A stretch of 64,000 bases of DNA from Pleodorina starrii (Eukaryota; Chlorophyta; Chlorophyceae; Chlamydomonadales; Volvocaceae), in assembly GCA_030267565.1 (NCBI GenBank), contig BRXU01000008.1, positions 3,230,001-3,294,000 on the forward strand, written 5' to 3'. The notes under the pieces were generated by a model, which worked only from the letters and a program-made list of their open reading frames with translations, did no database searches and was not told the origin of the DNA. The translations under genes were made by a program, and so were the position numbers. Below, one piece after another: positions 34,701-45,448 of the stretch. Position 1 is the first letter of the stretch, and each line of letters starts with the position of its first letter.

Positions 34701-37700
34701 TACCGTCGTACACTTGAACTCCAACACCCCCCCCCCCCGCCGCAGGAGACCTTTCAGGCGGAGATCCGGGGCCGGGTGGTGCTGGATGTGCTGAGACAGG
34801 TGCGGGAGGGGGTGGGGTGGGTGGGGGATGAGGGTGTAGGAAAAAGCTGCGACGTCCCGCCCGGCCCGACCCTTGGGTCTGTGTGCATGTGTTAAATGTG
34901 AGGTGGGGGAGGGAGAGCGGGGCTTTGGCTTTGTACGGCAGATCCTGCCAGATGCTGGCCCTAGCTGCGCCGCTAGTTCCTGCCGCCTCTCCCCCCTCCT
35001 CCCTCCCTCCGCAGGTGCTGACCTCCCAGTCCCTGACCACTTTCAGTCTGGTGGACTGCTGCCAGGTGAGGTGGAGGGGGAGGGAGGGGTGGAGGGGGGG
35101 ATGTAGAAGTATGGAGGGGGGTAAGGTCGAGGGGTGGACAGGTCGAGAGGGGTTTGCCACCCCGAGTCCCCGACTAGCCCAATTAAAACCCTAAAACCCT
35201 AAAACCCTAAAACCCCAAAACACTCGGCAGCGAGCCTTCGGTCCTCTTTCGGTCCTTCTTCCCTCAAGTCCTCACTCTCTCTCTCCAACCCGCCTCCCGC
35301 CCCCCGCCCCATACACATGCCGTACGGTACGGGCATGGCACGGGCCGTGTAAAACACCCACGCCGATCCAGTCGCTGCTGGGGGAGACCTTGGAGGTCGT
35401 GGGCCCCTTCCATCTGGCGAGGATGGCGGCGGAGGCGCAGGGGCACTCGCCGGCGTCGGCGCCAGCGTCGCCGCTGGCGGCAGCGGCGACGACGACGGCG
35501 AGACAGCGGGCCGCCGTCGCGGCGGCGCGCATCACGTCGTACATCGTACGACGGATGGACGTCATCGTACGGCTGACCTCCCGGCTGGCGACGCTGCCGG
35601 AGGCGTTCGAGATGGCGCGTGTGACGGGGCTCACGATACCGCAGGTACGGCATGCTGTACAGTGCGTACGGCGGACAGGCGGCAGTGGCGGGCGGGTCCA
35701 CGGGTGTATGAACTGTACCGTATGCCGTATGCCGTACAGGTGATGTACAACGCCCAGATGATCCGTACATGGAGCCTGCTGCACCGCAACGCGCACCGCC
35801 AAAAGTGAGTTGTTGTTGTTGTTGTTGAGGGTGCGTGAATGTTAAAGAGAATGTTGAGGACTCGCTGGGTCCGTCAGGCTTGGTTTGACTCGGCTTTGTT
35901 TGGCTTGCCTGCTGTGGTGCTGGCAGCTCGTCGCGGCGTGCGTTGGGTTGGGTTGGGTAGCCGGCTGCACCCGCCATAGCCGTATGGCGGGTGCTGGGTG
36001 CGCACTGCTGTCACCTCACCTCACCTCACCTCGCTGCTGTGTGCCTCACCTAAACCATTTCGTCGTTTGCAGCCCCCCGGAGCCGTTTAGGCCCCCGCCC
36101 CCCCCGGCCTATACGTGGATAACCCCCCACACACATACCTCACTCCCCTTACTCTTCCTTCCCCTCCTCCTCCCCTTCCCCCTCCCCTTCCCCTTACCCC
36201 TCCCCCAAGCTACATCATCGGCGGGCGGCAGGAAGCAGGCAACCTGATCGAGAGCCCCTTTCTGCTGCACCCCATTGAGAACCGCACCGCGGGTGGGTGG
36301 GTGGCTGGCTGGACTCGGCTGGGTGGCTGCGTGGGTGGCTGGGTACGTGGGTGGGTGGCTGGACTCGGCTGGGTGGGTGGGTGGGTGGCTGGCTGGCTGG
36401 CTGGGTGGCTGGCTGGGTGGCTGGGTGGGTGGCTGGCTGGCTGGGTGGCTGGGTGGCTGGCTGGCTGGCTGGGTGGCTGGGTGGGTGGCTGGCTGGCTGG
36501 GTGGCTGGGTGGCTGGCTGGGTGGCTGGGTGGCTGGAAGGCGGCCCAACAGATCTCACACATACTGCAGGGCTGCAACTGGAAACGATCCCCCCCCTTGG
36601 TATCTGACTCCCAACCCCTCCATCCACACCTCCTTCCCCTTTCCCTCCCCGCCGATATCATTTTCATTATCCCCCACCCCACCCCCTCCCCTCCTGCCCC
36701 CGTCCCCGATTCACCCCCGCATTCCTCTCCACTCCGCTCCACTCCGTCCGTCCGTACATGCCGTACATGCCGTGTATCGTCTACCGCGCCGCGCCGCGCT
36801 GTCCTGCTCGTTACAAACCGTCTGGTACGACACCCAGGTCTGTACCGCAGTCCGGTGGCCACCCTGGACTTCGCCTCGCTGTACCCCTCCCTGTACCGCG
36901 CACACAACCTGTGTTATACGACACTCGTACACCCGGATGACGTGGAGGCGGTGGGACGAGACCACTGCGGCTTCACCCCCACCGGCCACGCATTCGTAAA
37001 ACCCGAGGTGGGGCGGGGGGTTGGGGTGTGAGGTGTGGGGGTTGGGAGGCGGCATTTTTGCTCTGTTGGATGCTCTCAAACCCAAACCCAACCCTGGATG
37101 GCTTCCCAACTGATTGATCGTGTCCGCCACCGCTGCCGCTGTCGCTGTCGCCGCCGCCCACGTGCAACGTGCCGTACACATGCGCATGCCGTACAGGTAC
37201 GGCCCGGCATTCTTCCCACCATCCTGGCGGCACTCATGTCCGCTCGTGCCGCCACGCGCGCCAAGCTCAAGGCCGTACAGTACGACACCGCCGCCACCGC
37301 CGTACTGGACTCCCGCCAGAAGGCGCTCAAGGTCACCGCCAACGCGCTGTACGGCTTCACGGGTATGTACGGCAGCGCACGGGAAACAAAGGTCCCTGTG
37401 GCAAACCAAGCTCCCTGTCCCCCATACCCCCCAAAACACACACGCACGCCTCCATTGTCGGCTGCTTCCCGACTTCCCCCCTCCCCTCGCTCCCCTCACC
37501 TCTCCGCCCCCCCTCCTTCTCCTTCTCCCCCTCCCTCCCTCCCCCCCAGGCGCCGCCGCCTCCCCTCTGCAGTGCCTACCCCTGGCTGACTCCTGTCTGG
37601 CTCTGGGGGCGGGGGCGTGCAGGGCAGCAATAGCCACCATCACACAAGCCATCGCACAGGCCACACAGGAAGCAGCGGCGGCAGGGGCAGCAGCAGAGGC

Positions 37701-40700
37701 AGCAGCAGGGGCAGCTGCCTCAGCCGGGGAGCAGCGGGGGGCGGGTGTCGCTGGGGCGCTTGCCGCCGACGAGGCGGGTGTGGCCGCTGCCGGTGCGGGT
37801 GCCGCTGCTGGTGGCGCTGCTGCCGGTGGTGGTGGTGGTGGTGGTGGCGCTGCTGGTGGTGGTGGTGGTGGTGGAGGTGGTGGGTCCCCTGCTTCTGGTG
37901 GCGGTGGTGGAGGAGGAGGTGGAGGTGGTGGTGGTGGTGGTGGTGGTGGAGGGGGTGGCGGGTTGGGTCCGGCGGCTGCGGGCGGGCGGGTCATATACGC
38001 CCAGACGGACAGCGTGTTCGTACATTTTCCGAGGTGAGTACGGCAGGGTTGCCGTGTGGGTAGGGCGCATTGCTGGGAGGGCGGTGGGTGGTGGTGGTGC
38101 GTGGTGGTGGTGGGTAGGGGGGGCCGGCTGCTGCTGGTGTTGCTGCTGTTTCTGCTGCTCTCCTCCCCATTGTTTGCTCTCTTTCCAGTGCGACCAGGAG
38201 GTGCGGCGTTGCGAATGAGTGGATGGGCGGATGAGAGGGCAGCCCAGCGCAAGCAGCCCAACCCAGCCTAAACGAGCCTGTCCTGTCCTGTCCTGGCCTC
38301 TCTAAGGGCCATACGCACTTTCGCAGCCCACCACAACACACACCGACGCTGAAACACACACCTTCATCTGCTCTCGTGCCCCCCGGCCCCGCCCCCCCCT
38401 TGTCTTCGTGGTGCGGTGCATTGGCGCAAAGGGCGTCCCCCGAGGAGGCTGTACGACTCGGGAAGAAGGTACGGCACCACCGTGCGGGTATGTATCAGTG
38501 TACGACAGTGACACAGTGTATGTGCTTACGCATGTCGCCCCCCGGTACACATGTCACCCCCCACGTCAAGAACTCAACACATCCCGCCAAGCCAAGAAGA
38601 GGACTGGCGAGGGGGGAAAACATTGACAGACGCTCAGAGAGCGCTGCAAAGCCCTCCTTGCACCTCCACCCCCAGCCCCTCACCCTCTGCGCTCTGCCCA
38701 TTTGGACTTATCACTGACCCACTTCCGTAGCTGACTCAGATGGTGACACGGTGCTGACACGGTGCTGACACGGTGGTGACACGGTGCTAGTGGTGACACG
38801 GTGTGTTTTTCTACCAACTCTCCCCCTCGCCTCCCCCTCCGCCCTCCCTTCTTCTCCCCCCTTGCTCCCCTCCTCCCCTCCTCCCCCCGGTCCCATATCT
38901 TCCTGATTGATGACCCCCCCTCTATCCCTTGTGAAGGGGGATCCATCCCTTCCCCCCTCACTCAACCCCCCTCCCTCACGCTCAACCCCTCCCCCTCCCC
39001 CTTCCCCCCTCCTCTCCCCCCTCCCTCCCCCACATATACACATACACACACACGCAAGGCCGCCGCGCTCGTGAGCCGCTCGCTGCCTCCCCCCATGGAG
39101 CTCAAGTACGAGCGGGTGCTGGCGCCCTTCCTGCTGCTGCACGTCAACAGATACGCGGGGAGGGCGATGGAGAGCGAACAGGACGCGGCGGACCCACAGA
39201 CCCGTGGGTCGCTGCTGGTAGGGGCGGGGGAGTGGGTCACTGCTGGTAGGGGCGGGCCTGCCTGTGTGGCAGGTTGTAGGGCCAGGGAGGGGGCACGGCG
39301 ATTTGGGGCACGGCGGCACACGGCTCTGTGAGATCTGGTCCACCCATCGATCCCGGTCAAAGGCATTTTTGCCTTTGCATCCCTGCCTTGCCCACCGCCC
39401 CTGCCCATATGTATGAACCGCACCACTGCCCCTGAACCCGCCATTCGCTGTGCAGTATTTGCACCGGCGAGTCGATTAGTCGGTTGGTGGTTCAGTTGGT
39501 CGTTAGGTCGGTTGACCCTCGTGCCCTCTCATCCGGTTCGTCTTGTATGTCCATTATGTCAACTCAAAGGTAGATACTCACACACGCATATATATATAAG
39601 TACACGCATACTAACACCCATACACACACGCTTCCACACACACACACGCTTCGCACCCACCGCCCCCCACCCCACCTTCACCCCACCCTCACCCCGCCCC
39701 CCCGCGCACCCGCAGGTGAAGGGTGTCCGCAGCATGTGGCGCCAGTCGGCCCCCGTCGTGAGTGCCGTACTGCAGGGCTGCCTGGAGCGGATACTGATGC
39801 GGGATGACGTGGCAGGGGCGGTGTCGTACGCGGAGGGCCAGATACGGCGGCTGCTGGCGGGGCAGCTGGAGCTGGGGGAGCTGGCCATGACGGGGGGTGA
39901 GCGGGGGGGAGGAGATGCATGTGCGTGGGAGTGTGTGTGTCGTACATGTGTCGTACAGGTGTAGCACGCTAACGAGTGTTGTGTTTTTGGTTACGGTCCT
40001 CACGTGTTGAAAGGGATCTGTGTGTCTTCCGCGTCGTGAGGGGCGGGAGTGAGGGGCGGGAGTGAGGGGCGGGAGTGAGGGGTGGGGGAGGGTTTGCTGG
40101 GCCTGCACCTGCGATTCAAGCCAGCCCTGTCCTGATCAATGTCCTCCTCGACCCTCTCCTCCTTGCTCTCGCCCTTGAATCCTGCGCCGTATTTACTCAA
40201 CAGGACCTTTCCATTCCTTGCTTTTTCTGTCGTCCCTCACGCTCTTCACCACCACCCACCATCACCACCACCGGAGGTTTGTGGCGCGTCACGGGGCAAC
40301 AAGTGGCGGCGGCGGCGGCAGGTGGGGCGAGGGAGGGGTGGGGTGAGGTGGGGCGAGGGTGGGGTTTGCGGAGGCAGCTGGTGGGTGGGAAGGGGGGTTG
40401 AGAGGGTGGGAGCTGGTGGGTGGGGTGCGGCCCTAGCCTGAGGGCCCCAGGTGTTGGCGCCGGGGTTCAGGTTCAGGTTCAGGGGCGCCACCACCTCTCT
40501 CCCTCCCTCCGCCCCCTCCCTCAGCTTGCGACACCTTGGAAGCGCGAGGATGGGAAGGCCGAGACGGCGCGGGGGGTGGGGGTTGGGGTGTTGCATTCTC
40601 CCGCGGCCCCCCATTGCCTCACCGACTAGCTGCGAAAGCCCGCGAACCCCTCACCCCTCCCCGCCCCCAACCTGTGCGGTTCGTAATTGTTCACATCTCA

Positions 40701-43700
40701 CCCTACCCTGCCCATCCTTTTGTGCAGCCGAGAGCGAGGGACTCGGGGCCGGCAATGGTGGTGGTGGTGCTGCTGCTGGTGGTGGTGGCCCCCAGCCGCC
40801 GGAGGACGTTCGCGGCCCCCACGCGGCCCTGGCTGTGCGGTTGAGCCACCGGGATCCGGGTCGGCGCTTCCTGCTGGGGGAGCGGATCAGCTATGTGCTG
40901 CTGGCGGGGGCGAGGACGCAGGTGGGGAGGGGGTGCATTTCGTGTGTATATGCGTTTTGGGTGTGTGTATGTGTTTCGGTGGGATGGGGGATGACATGGG
41001 GGAGCAGGGCAGCAGGCCCGACCCATTGCTTTGATTGGTTGCTCGCCCTCCGTCATCGCTATTTCTACTCCGCAAGGTCATCTGGGCTGTCTGTCTGTCT
41101 GTCTAGGAAAGATTTTCGTTGTGTTCTGATGTGTTGAGGTGCGTGATGATGTGTGTTGTGGACTTTGCGGTGCCCCCCGGCTGGTGGTTGCCGGCAGGAC
41201 GAGGCGGCGGAGGATCCCGGGGCGGCGGCACAGCGGGGCGCGGCCCCCGCCCTGGAGCTGTACTGGCGGAACAAACTGATGGTGAGGGCTGACTCCAGGG
41301 GGGGGGAAAGAGGGAGGGGAGATTGAGAAGGGCGTGTTGTCGGGTTTTGTTGGGGTTTAAGGGTTTCCGTGAGGGGCTCCCAGTGAGGCTGCACACCCAC
41401 CCACCAGCGCACCGGGCGACCACCCTTTCGTTGAGGTCCGCCTTTGTTGGCCAACACTACCCTCCCCCTCCTTTACCTCATTCCCAGACACCGGCGATCG
41501 CTCGCAGCACTGTCCTTACAACCCCCCCTCCCCTCCACCCCGACCCACAGCTCACTGCCCCTCCCACTTGTTAAGTTCGCCCCCTTCCCCACCACCCACC
41601 ACCCCTCCCGCTCGCCGCCTCCGCCCCTGCCCTCCCCTCCCTCCGCACCCTCCTAAACCCCACCTGCACGACAATGCCGTACGGCTCTCAGCCGCCCCTG
41701 AAGGAGCTCTTCGCGGTGTGCCTCCCGCCAGCTGCACTGCAGGTACGGCACGGTCACAGTACGGCAAGCCCTTGCTCCAAACACAAAGTGGAATGAAACA
41801 TCCTGCGTGGGCGCTCCTCCCTGCCCCCATACTGCACACCAAGCTCCCACCCCGCACCTCACCGCTCTTACCCCACATCGCCCCTCACGTGCCGTATCGC
41901 CTGCGGTGCCGCCGCCGTATCGCCGTATCGACGTGCCGTACTGCGCCGTGACCCGTGTCTCGTCCCGTGCCGTGCTATGCGCCAAGGCCAGGCTTGGCTC
42001 AACTCAGCTTAGCTTTGGTTACCGTACGAGCTCAGCTTTAGGTTACAGGTAGCTCGCCAGCTCAGTTCCGCGTGTGCCTTTGCCCGTGTGCCTTTGTGTG
42101 TGTGACACTCGGCCCAGTCGCTGCTCTCCGGACCGCACACCCTGATACGAGTAGATCCCTCCCTGGAGTCCACCGCATTGCAAGATACTGCCGCCGTCGG
42201 CGCCGGCGGCGGCGTCAGCGGCGGCGTCAGCGGCGGTTTGGTGGACGGCGGCGGCGGTGGTGTCGCCGCCGCCTGCCCCTCCCCCTCGACCTCCCCCTCC
42301 ACCTCAACCTCCGCTTCCATTGGAGGGCCGCTGCCGGCCCGGGGCTCTGGTCACACTCCAGGGAGCCCTCAGCCGCGGAGGCGCGGAACCGGCAGCGGCA
42401 GTGTCGGTGGCGGTGGTGGCGGCGGCGGCTTTGGGTTTGGTCTGGGGATGACGCCTCGGTCGCCCCCCAGCGCGGGCAAGGTACGACTTGCGTTGTACGA
42501 CATACGGCAGAACTGTCACTGAGCTTCAAGCGTCGCCCACGCACTTGTGCCTGGGGGCCCGAATGCAGCTGCATCAATGCAGATGGATCACCTGACCGAC
42601 CTGACCCGACCTGATCTGCCGCCCCCACACGATAGGGCCGCGGCGGCAAGCATGGCGGAGGTGGCGGTGGCGGCGGTGGGCAGCAATGGGGGCTGTCGGC
42701 CTTCTTCCGTCAGACGGCCAAGTGCCTGGCGTGCAAGCGGGTGGGGGTTGAGGGGTTGAAGGGGTGAAGGGGCAGAGGGGCGGGGGCCGGGTGTTGGGAC
42801 CTAGGAACTTGGGGCAGGAGGGTTTCGGAGCAGACCGCCCACCAGCCCACAGCAGGCGGGGCTTCATTGGGGTTGGGGTGGAGTGGTGCGGGTGGCGAAA
42901 ATGTGTTGTAATTGGTGGTGGTGTCGGCAGCAGTGGGAACGGAAATCACGCGCAGACCTGCCTGTGGCGGTGTATAGACGTAAAGCGGGCAGGAACAGGG
43001 GGCAGGAACATAGGGCAGGAACATCCCACCTTCCCTCGTTCCCTGCAACCTCTCCCCTCTCCCCTCCCCTCCCTCCTCGCCCCGCAGGCGCTGCCCCAGC
43101 CGAGTCCGGGTCCGGGCGACGACACGGGCGGTACGGCGGCGGCCCCCGGTCTTTGCTCGTCCTGCCTCGACCAGGATCCAGACGTGTGAGTACGATCGCC
43201 CGTGTCAACAGCAGAGACCGGTCGACACGTCTGTACGGCAGTAGTATCGCGCACCTTCGCCCGTTGATGCTGCAACCAGGCCATCCATTCCAGCTCTCCC
43301 ACCCCGCCGCACTGGTTCCGTCCCACTCCCCCACGCAACCCCCCCACACTTCTCCACTCTGCACGAATGGACGAACCTCCCCTCCCCTATCAACCCACTG
43401 CTAAGTACGTAGCACTTGAGGTTCTCGGCCCCTTACGTCCCTCCGCTGCTGCAGTATCGTTTCTACTGTCCCCAACCCAACGTACATCACCCAAAGCACA
43501 CACACGCACCACCCGTGCACACATACTGACCGACATACCAACATACCCCTCCCCCGCCGCCTTCCCCCCCCTGCCTCCCCTTTCACACTTCCCTCCCTCC
43601 CCAGCCTGCCCGCCACGTACCTCCGCCTCCTGGACGACGACAACGCCGCCTGCCTGCAGCTGGCCTCCGCCCTCAGCAGCTGCATGCGCTGCCACTCGGG

Positions 43701-43824
43701 CGGCCGGATGGGGCCGGTGCTGTGTGAGAACGGCGAGTGCGGGGCCATGTTCGCAAGGCTGGGGGCAGCCAGGCGGCTGGCGGCGGCGGGGGAGAGGCTG
43801 GGCAGGCTGGACGTGTGCCTCTAG
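28762..43824 (+). CDS. Divergent DNA polymerase delta catalytic subunit (POLD1-like), 28 exons, 1574 aa
   Basis: Exons: 28762-28989, 29593-29819, 29968-30202, 30592-30879, 31876-31953, 32330-32735, 33102-33193, 33713-33766, 34026-34259, 34746-34799, 35015-35065, 35372-35644, 35740-35804, 36210-36292, 36838-37007, 37197-37362, 37550-38033, 38432-38468, 39059-39217, 39716-39896, 40277-40321, 40728-40921, 41198-41281, 41692-41742, 42118-42480, 42636-42740, 43088-43185, 43605-43824. The order of B-family segments matches Pol delta: VNDYCPYLYVPAP; PLTVMAVDV (exo I region); DPDIITTFQ (exo II); GRVVLDVL; motif A LDFASLYPSLYRAHNLCYTT; KVTANALYGFTG (motif B); VIYAQTDSVFVHF (motif C); CLACKR plus CSSC (CysA) and CMRC with CENGEC (CysB, the Fe-S site binding the second subunit). 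The length exceeds the usual 1100 aa because of Gly/Ala/Pro insertions. Exonuclease and motif C residues are altered (see findings). Least certain junctions: exons 6, 13 and 21. Confidence 0.85.
30888..31676 (+). repeat. Intronic minisatellite: 12 x about 50 bp, then 6 x 20 bp, G-rich
   Basis: Inside the fourth intron of the polymerase gene. The 50-bp unit is ACCGAGGGAGGTGATGACTG followed by GTGCGGGCGCG and (TGGG)n; early units alternate GTGGACC/GTACACC starts. The second array is GGGTAGATGGGTGGGTGGGT. Every unit carries GGGTGGGTGGGTGGGT, a canonical G-quadruplex motif on the coding strand. A long Pro/Thr/His ORF on the other strand is a by-product. Confidence 0.95.
35184..35220. repeat. Interstitial telomere-type repeat (CCCTAAAA)n
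   Basis: AAAACCCTAAAACCCTAAAACCCTAAAACCCC lies in an intron of the polymerase gene; the unit TTTTAGGG is the Chlamydomonas telomeric repeat. A shorter run lies at 59269-59292 in the ligase-like gene, and single units occur at 7338, 51273 and 57237. Confidence 0.85.
36296..36540 (+). repeat. Intronic (GGGTGGCTGGCT)n tract
   Basis: About 245 bp of interspersed GGGT and GGCT tetramers directly after a polymerase exon ending at 36292. Confidence 0.9.
38725..38802 (+). repeat. Intronic (GGTGCTGACAC)n short tandem repeat
   Basis: Five imperfect copies of GACACGGTGCT in the intron between polymerase exons ending at 38468 and starting at 39059. Confidence 0.85.
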
Positions 43825-45448
43825 ATAGCTGATGATGAGGCATGAAGCCTGATGAGGCTGCGGGGGAGCTACAGGGTAGATACCGTAGACCCTCAGTCGC
43901 AAGCTCGCAACACGCAATTACTAACTTGGTTGCTGCTAGGCTGCGTGGTGCACATGCATTTCATTGGCATCCTTCCCTCCATGCATCCATGTATCGCATG
44001 TGGGCTCTGGATCGCTGCCGCCGTGGACCGACATGTACGGTAGTACGTACATACAACCTGCAGTACAGCGCTGTTAACGATGACGCACGATTGATTGGTA
44101 GATGACTGATTGTTAGAAGGTCGCTGGCGTGGCTCACCCCAGCAGCAATGTGGGCCCACGTGTGTGCGTGCGTGGGTAGGTACGTACATGTATACGTACG
44201 TTCTGCGAGTGCAAAAGTTCAATGCAAGGAGGCTGAGGGCTGCTCTCAAAAACAAATCCGACGCAGAGCAACGGTGCAACATATCATGCGTTGTGTGCTG
44301 TGCTTGGGGGACGGGATCTACTGGATTGACAAAACGGCGTGGGTCAGGTCGCAAAACCGAACCACGCTTCACGACACACCTTCAATATACGGCTCTATGG
44401 CACGGACTTCCGTACATGCTACGACGCTGACCGGGCGAACCCGGCCCTATTGTCTCGTTTATGTACGTAGGGCGTCTTTGACGACAAAAGCACGCCCAGA
44501 GCTACCGTACCTGTCAATGTCGATTCCGGCCCGAATGTCAATTCCACATCCTATACCGAAGACGCCACACCACAATCGACAGTCTGTATTAGTGGACCGG
44601 AAGACGGCAGCTAATGGATCTGGATCCAAGGAACGAAACACCGCCCACCGGTCCGACCTGCCGTCATAAGGCCACCATATCTCCCGTTCTAGATTGGCGT
44701 CAAGCAAAACCCCGACATCCGATATAGCGTTAGGAGCAACATGAATCCGCAATCCGCAGCTACAGCAGTAGCAAAACAAGCGGTCTGCAACAGCAGCAAA
44801 GCGGACAGCAGCAGCAGGAGCGTAGAGAGCAGCAACGCCGCAATCCGCGGACAGGTCACCGCAATCCACCGCAGCAGCCGAAGGTCGGCCAGTCCGTCCG
44901 AGTAGGTCCATAAACTGCACATACGGTATCCAGATCAGCATTTGGGCGTGCTGACTGGGGTCAAAGCAGCGCGTCGCCAAAACAAGGGAGGTTGGCGAAA
45001 GGTAAGCTATCCGGGAGGTTGCCAAAATAGGCAGGGCCAGGACGGAGCACTCCTCCTGCCGCCTCCCGAAAAGTCCTCCCCCACCAAGGCCGGGCCCCCC
45101 AGCCACCGCACACTTTGCTGCAGGCAGCAGACGACAAGGCACTGCGCATGCGAGACTACTGGGCATCGGATTACCGTACTACCGGTACTACCGTACTACC
45201 GGTACTGGGCATCGGATTACCGGTACCTCAATCAGATGCGCGCATATTTCGATTTTCCTGTTTCCAGTTCTTCTCCGGGGGAACAAGCCCCAGGGTTACC
45301 GTGGTCAAAGGCCACAAGACCTCAGCCTTGCCCCACACCCGATCAGACAAACAAATAACAATACACACGCGCTGCACGTCTTGCACAAACTACCCGCTAA
45401 ACCCCGCTAATCACTGCCCTTACGAGGAGGCCTCCTGAACCCCCTCCC
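43825..45448. other. Intergenic region between two convergent genes
   Basis: The polymerase gene and the ligase-like gene converge here. The region holds one uninterrupted minus-strand ORF of 235 aa (44459-45166; FDPSQHAQMLIWIPYVQFMD, then CFCYCCSC-like cysteines) without a known domain; I give it low weight as a gene. Both polyadenylation sites must lie here, but I saw no clear TGTAA close to either stop codon. Confidence 0.45.

Noticed and set aside
36711..38261. 516-aa minus-strand Pro/Ala-rich ORF
   Set aside because: Antisense of polymerase exons carrying motifs A, B and C and the poly-Gly tract.
40540..40610. Extra polymerase exon (LATPWKREDGKAETARG)
   Set aside because: It looks somewhat coding, but exons 40277-40321 and 40728-40921 join in phase without it, and including it gives no clear gain in similarity.
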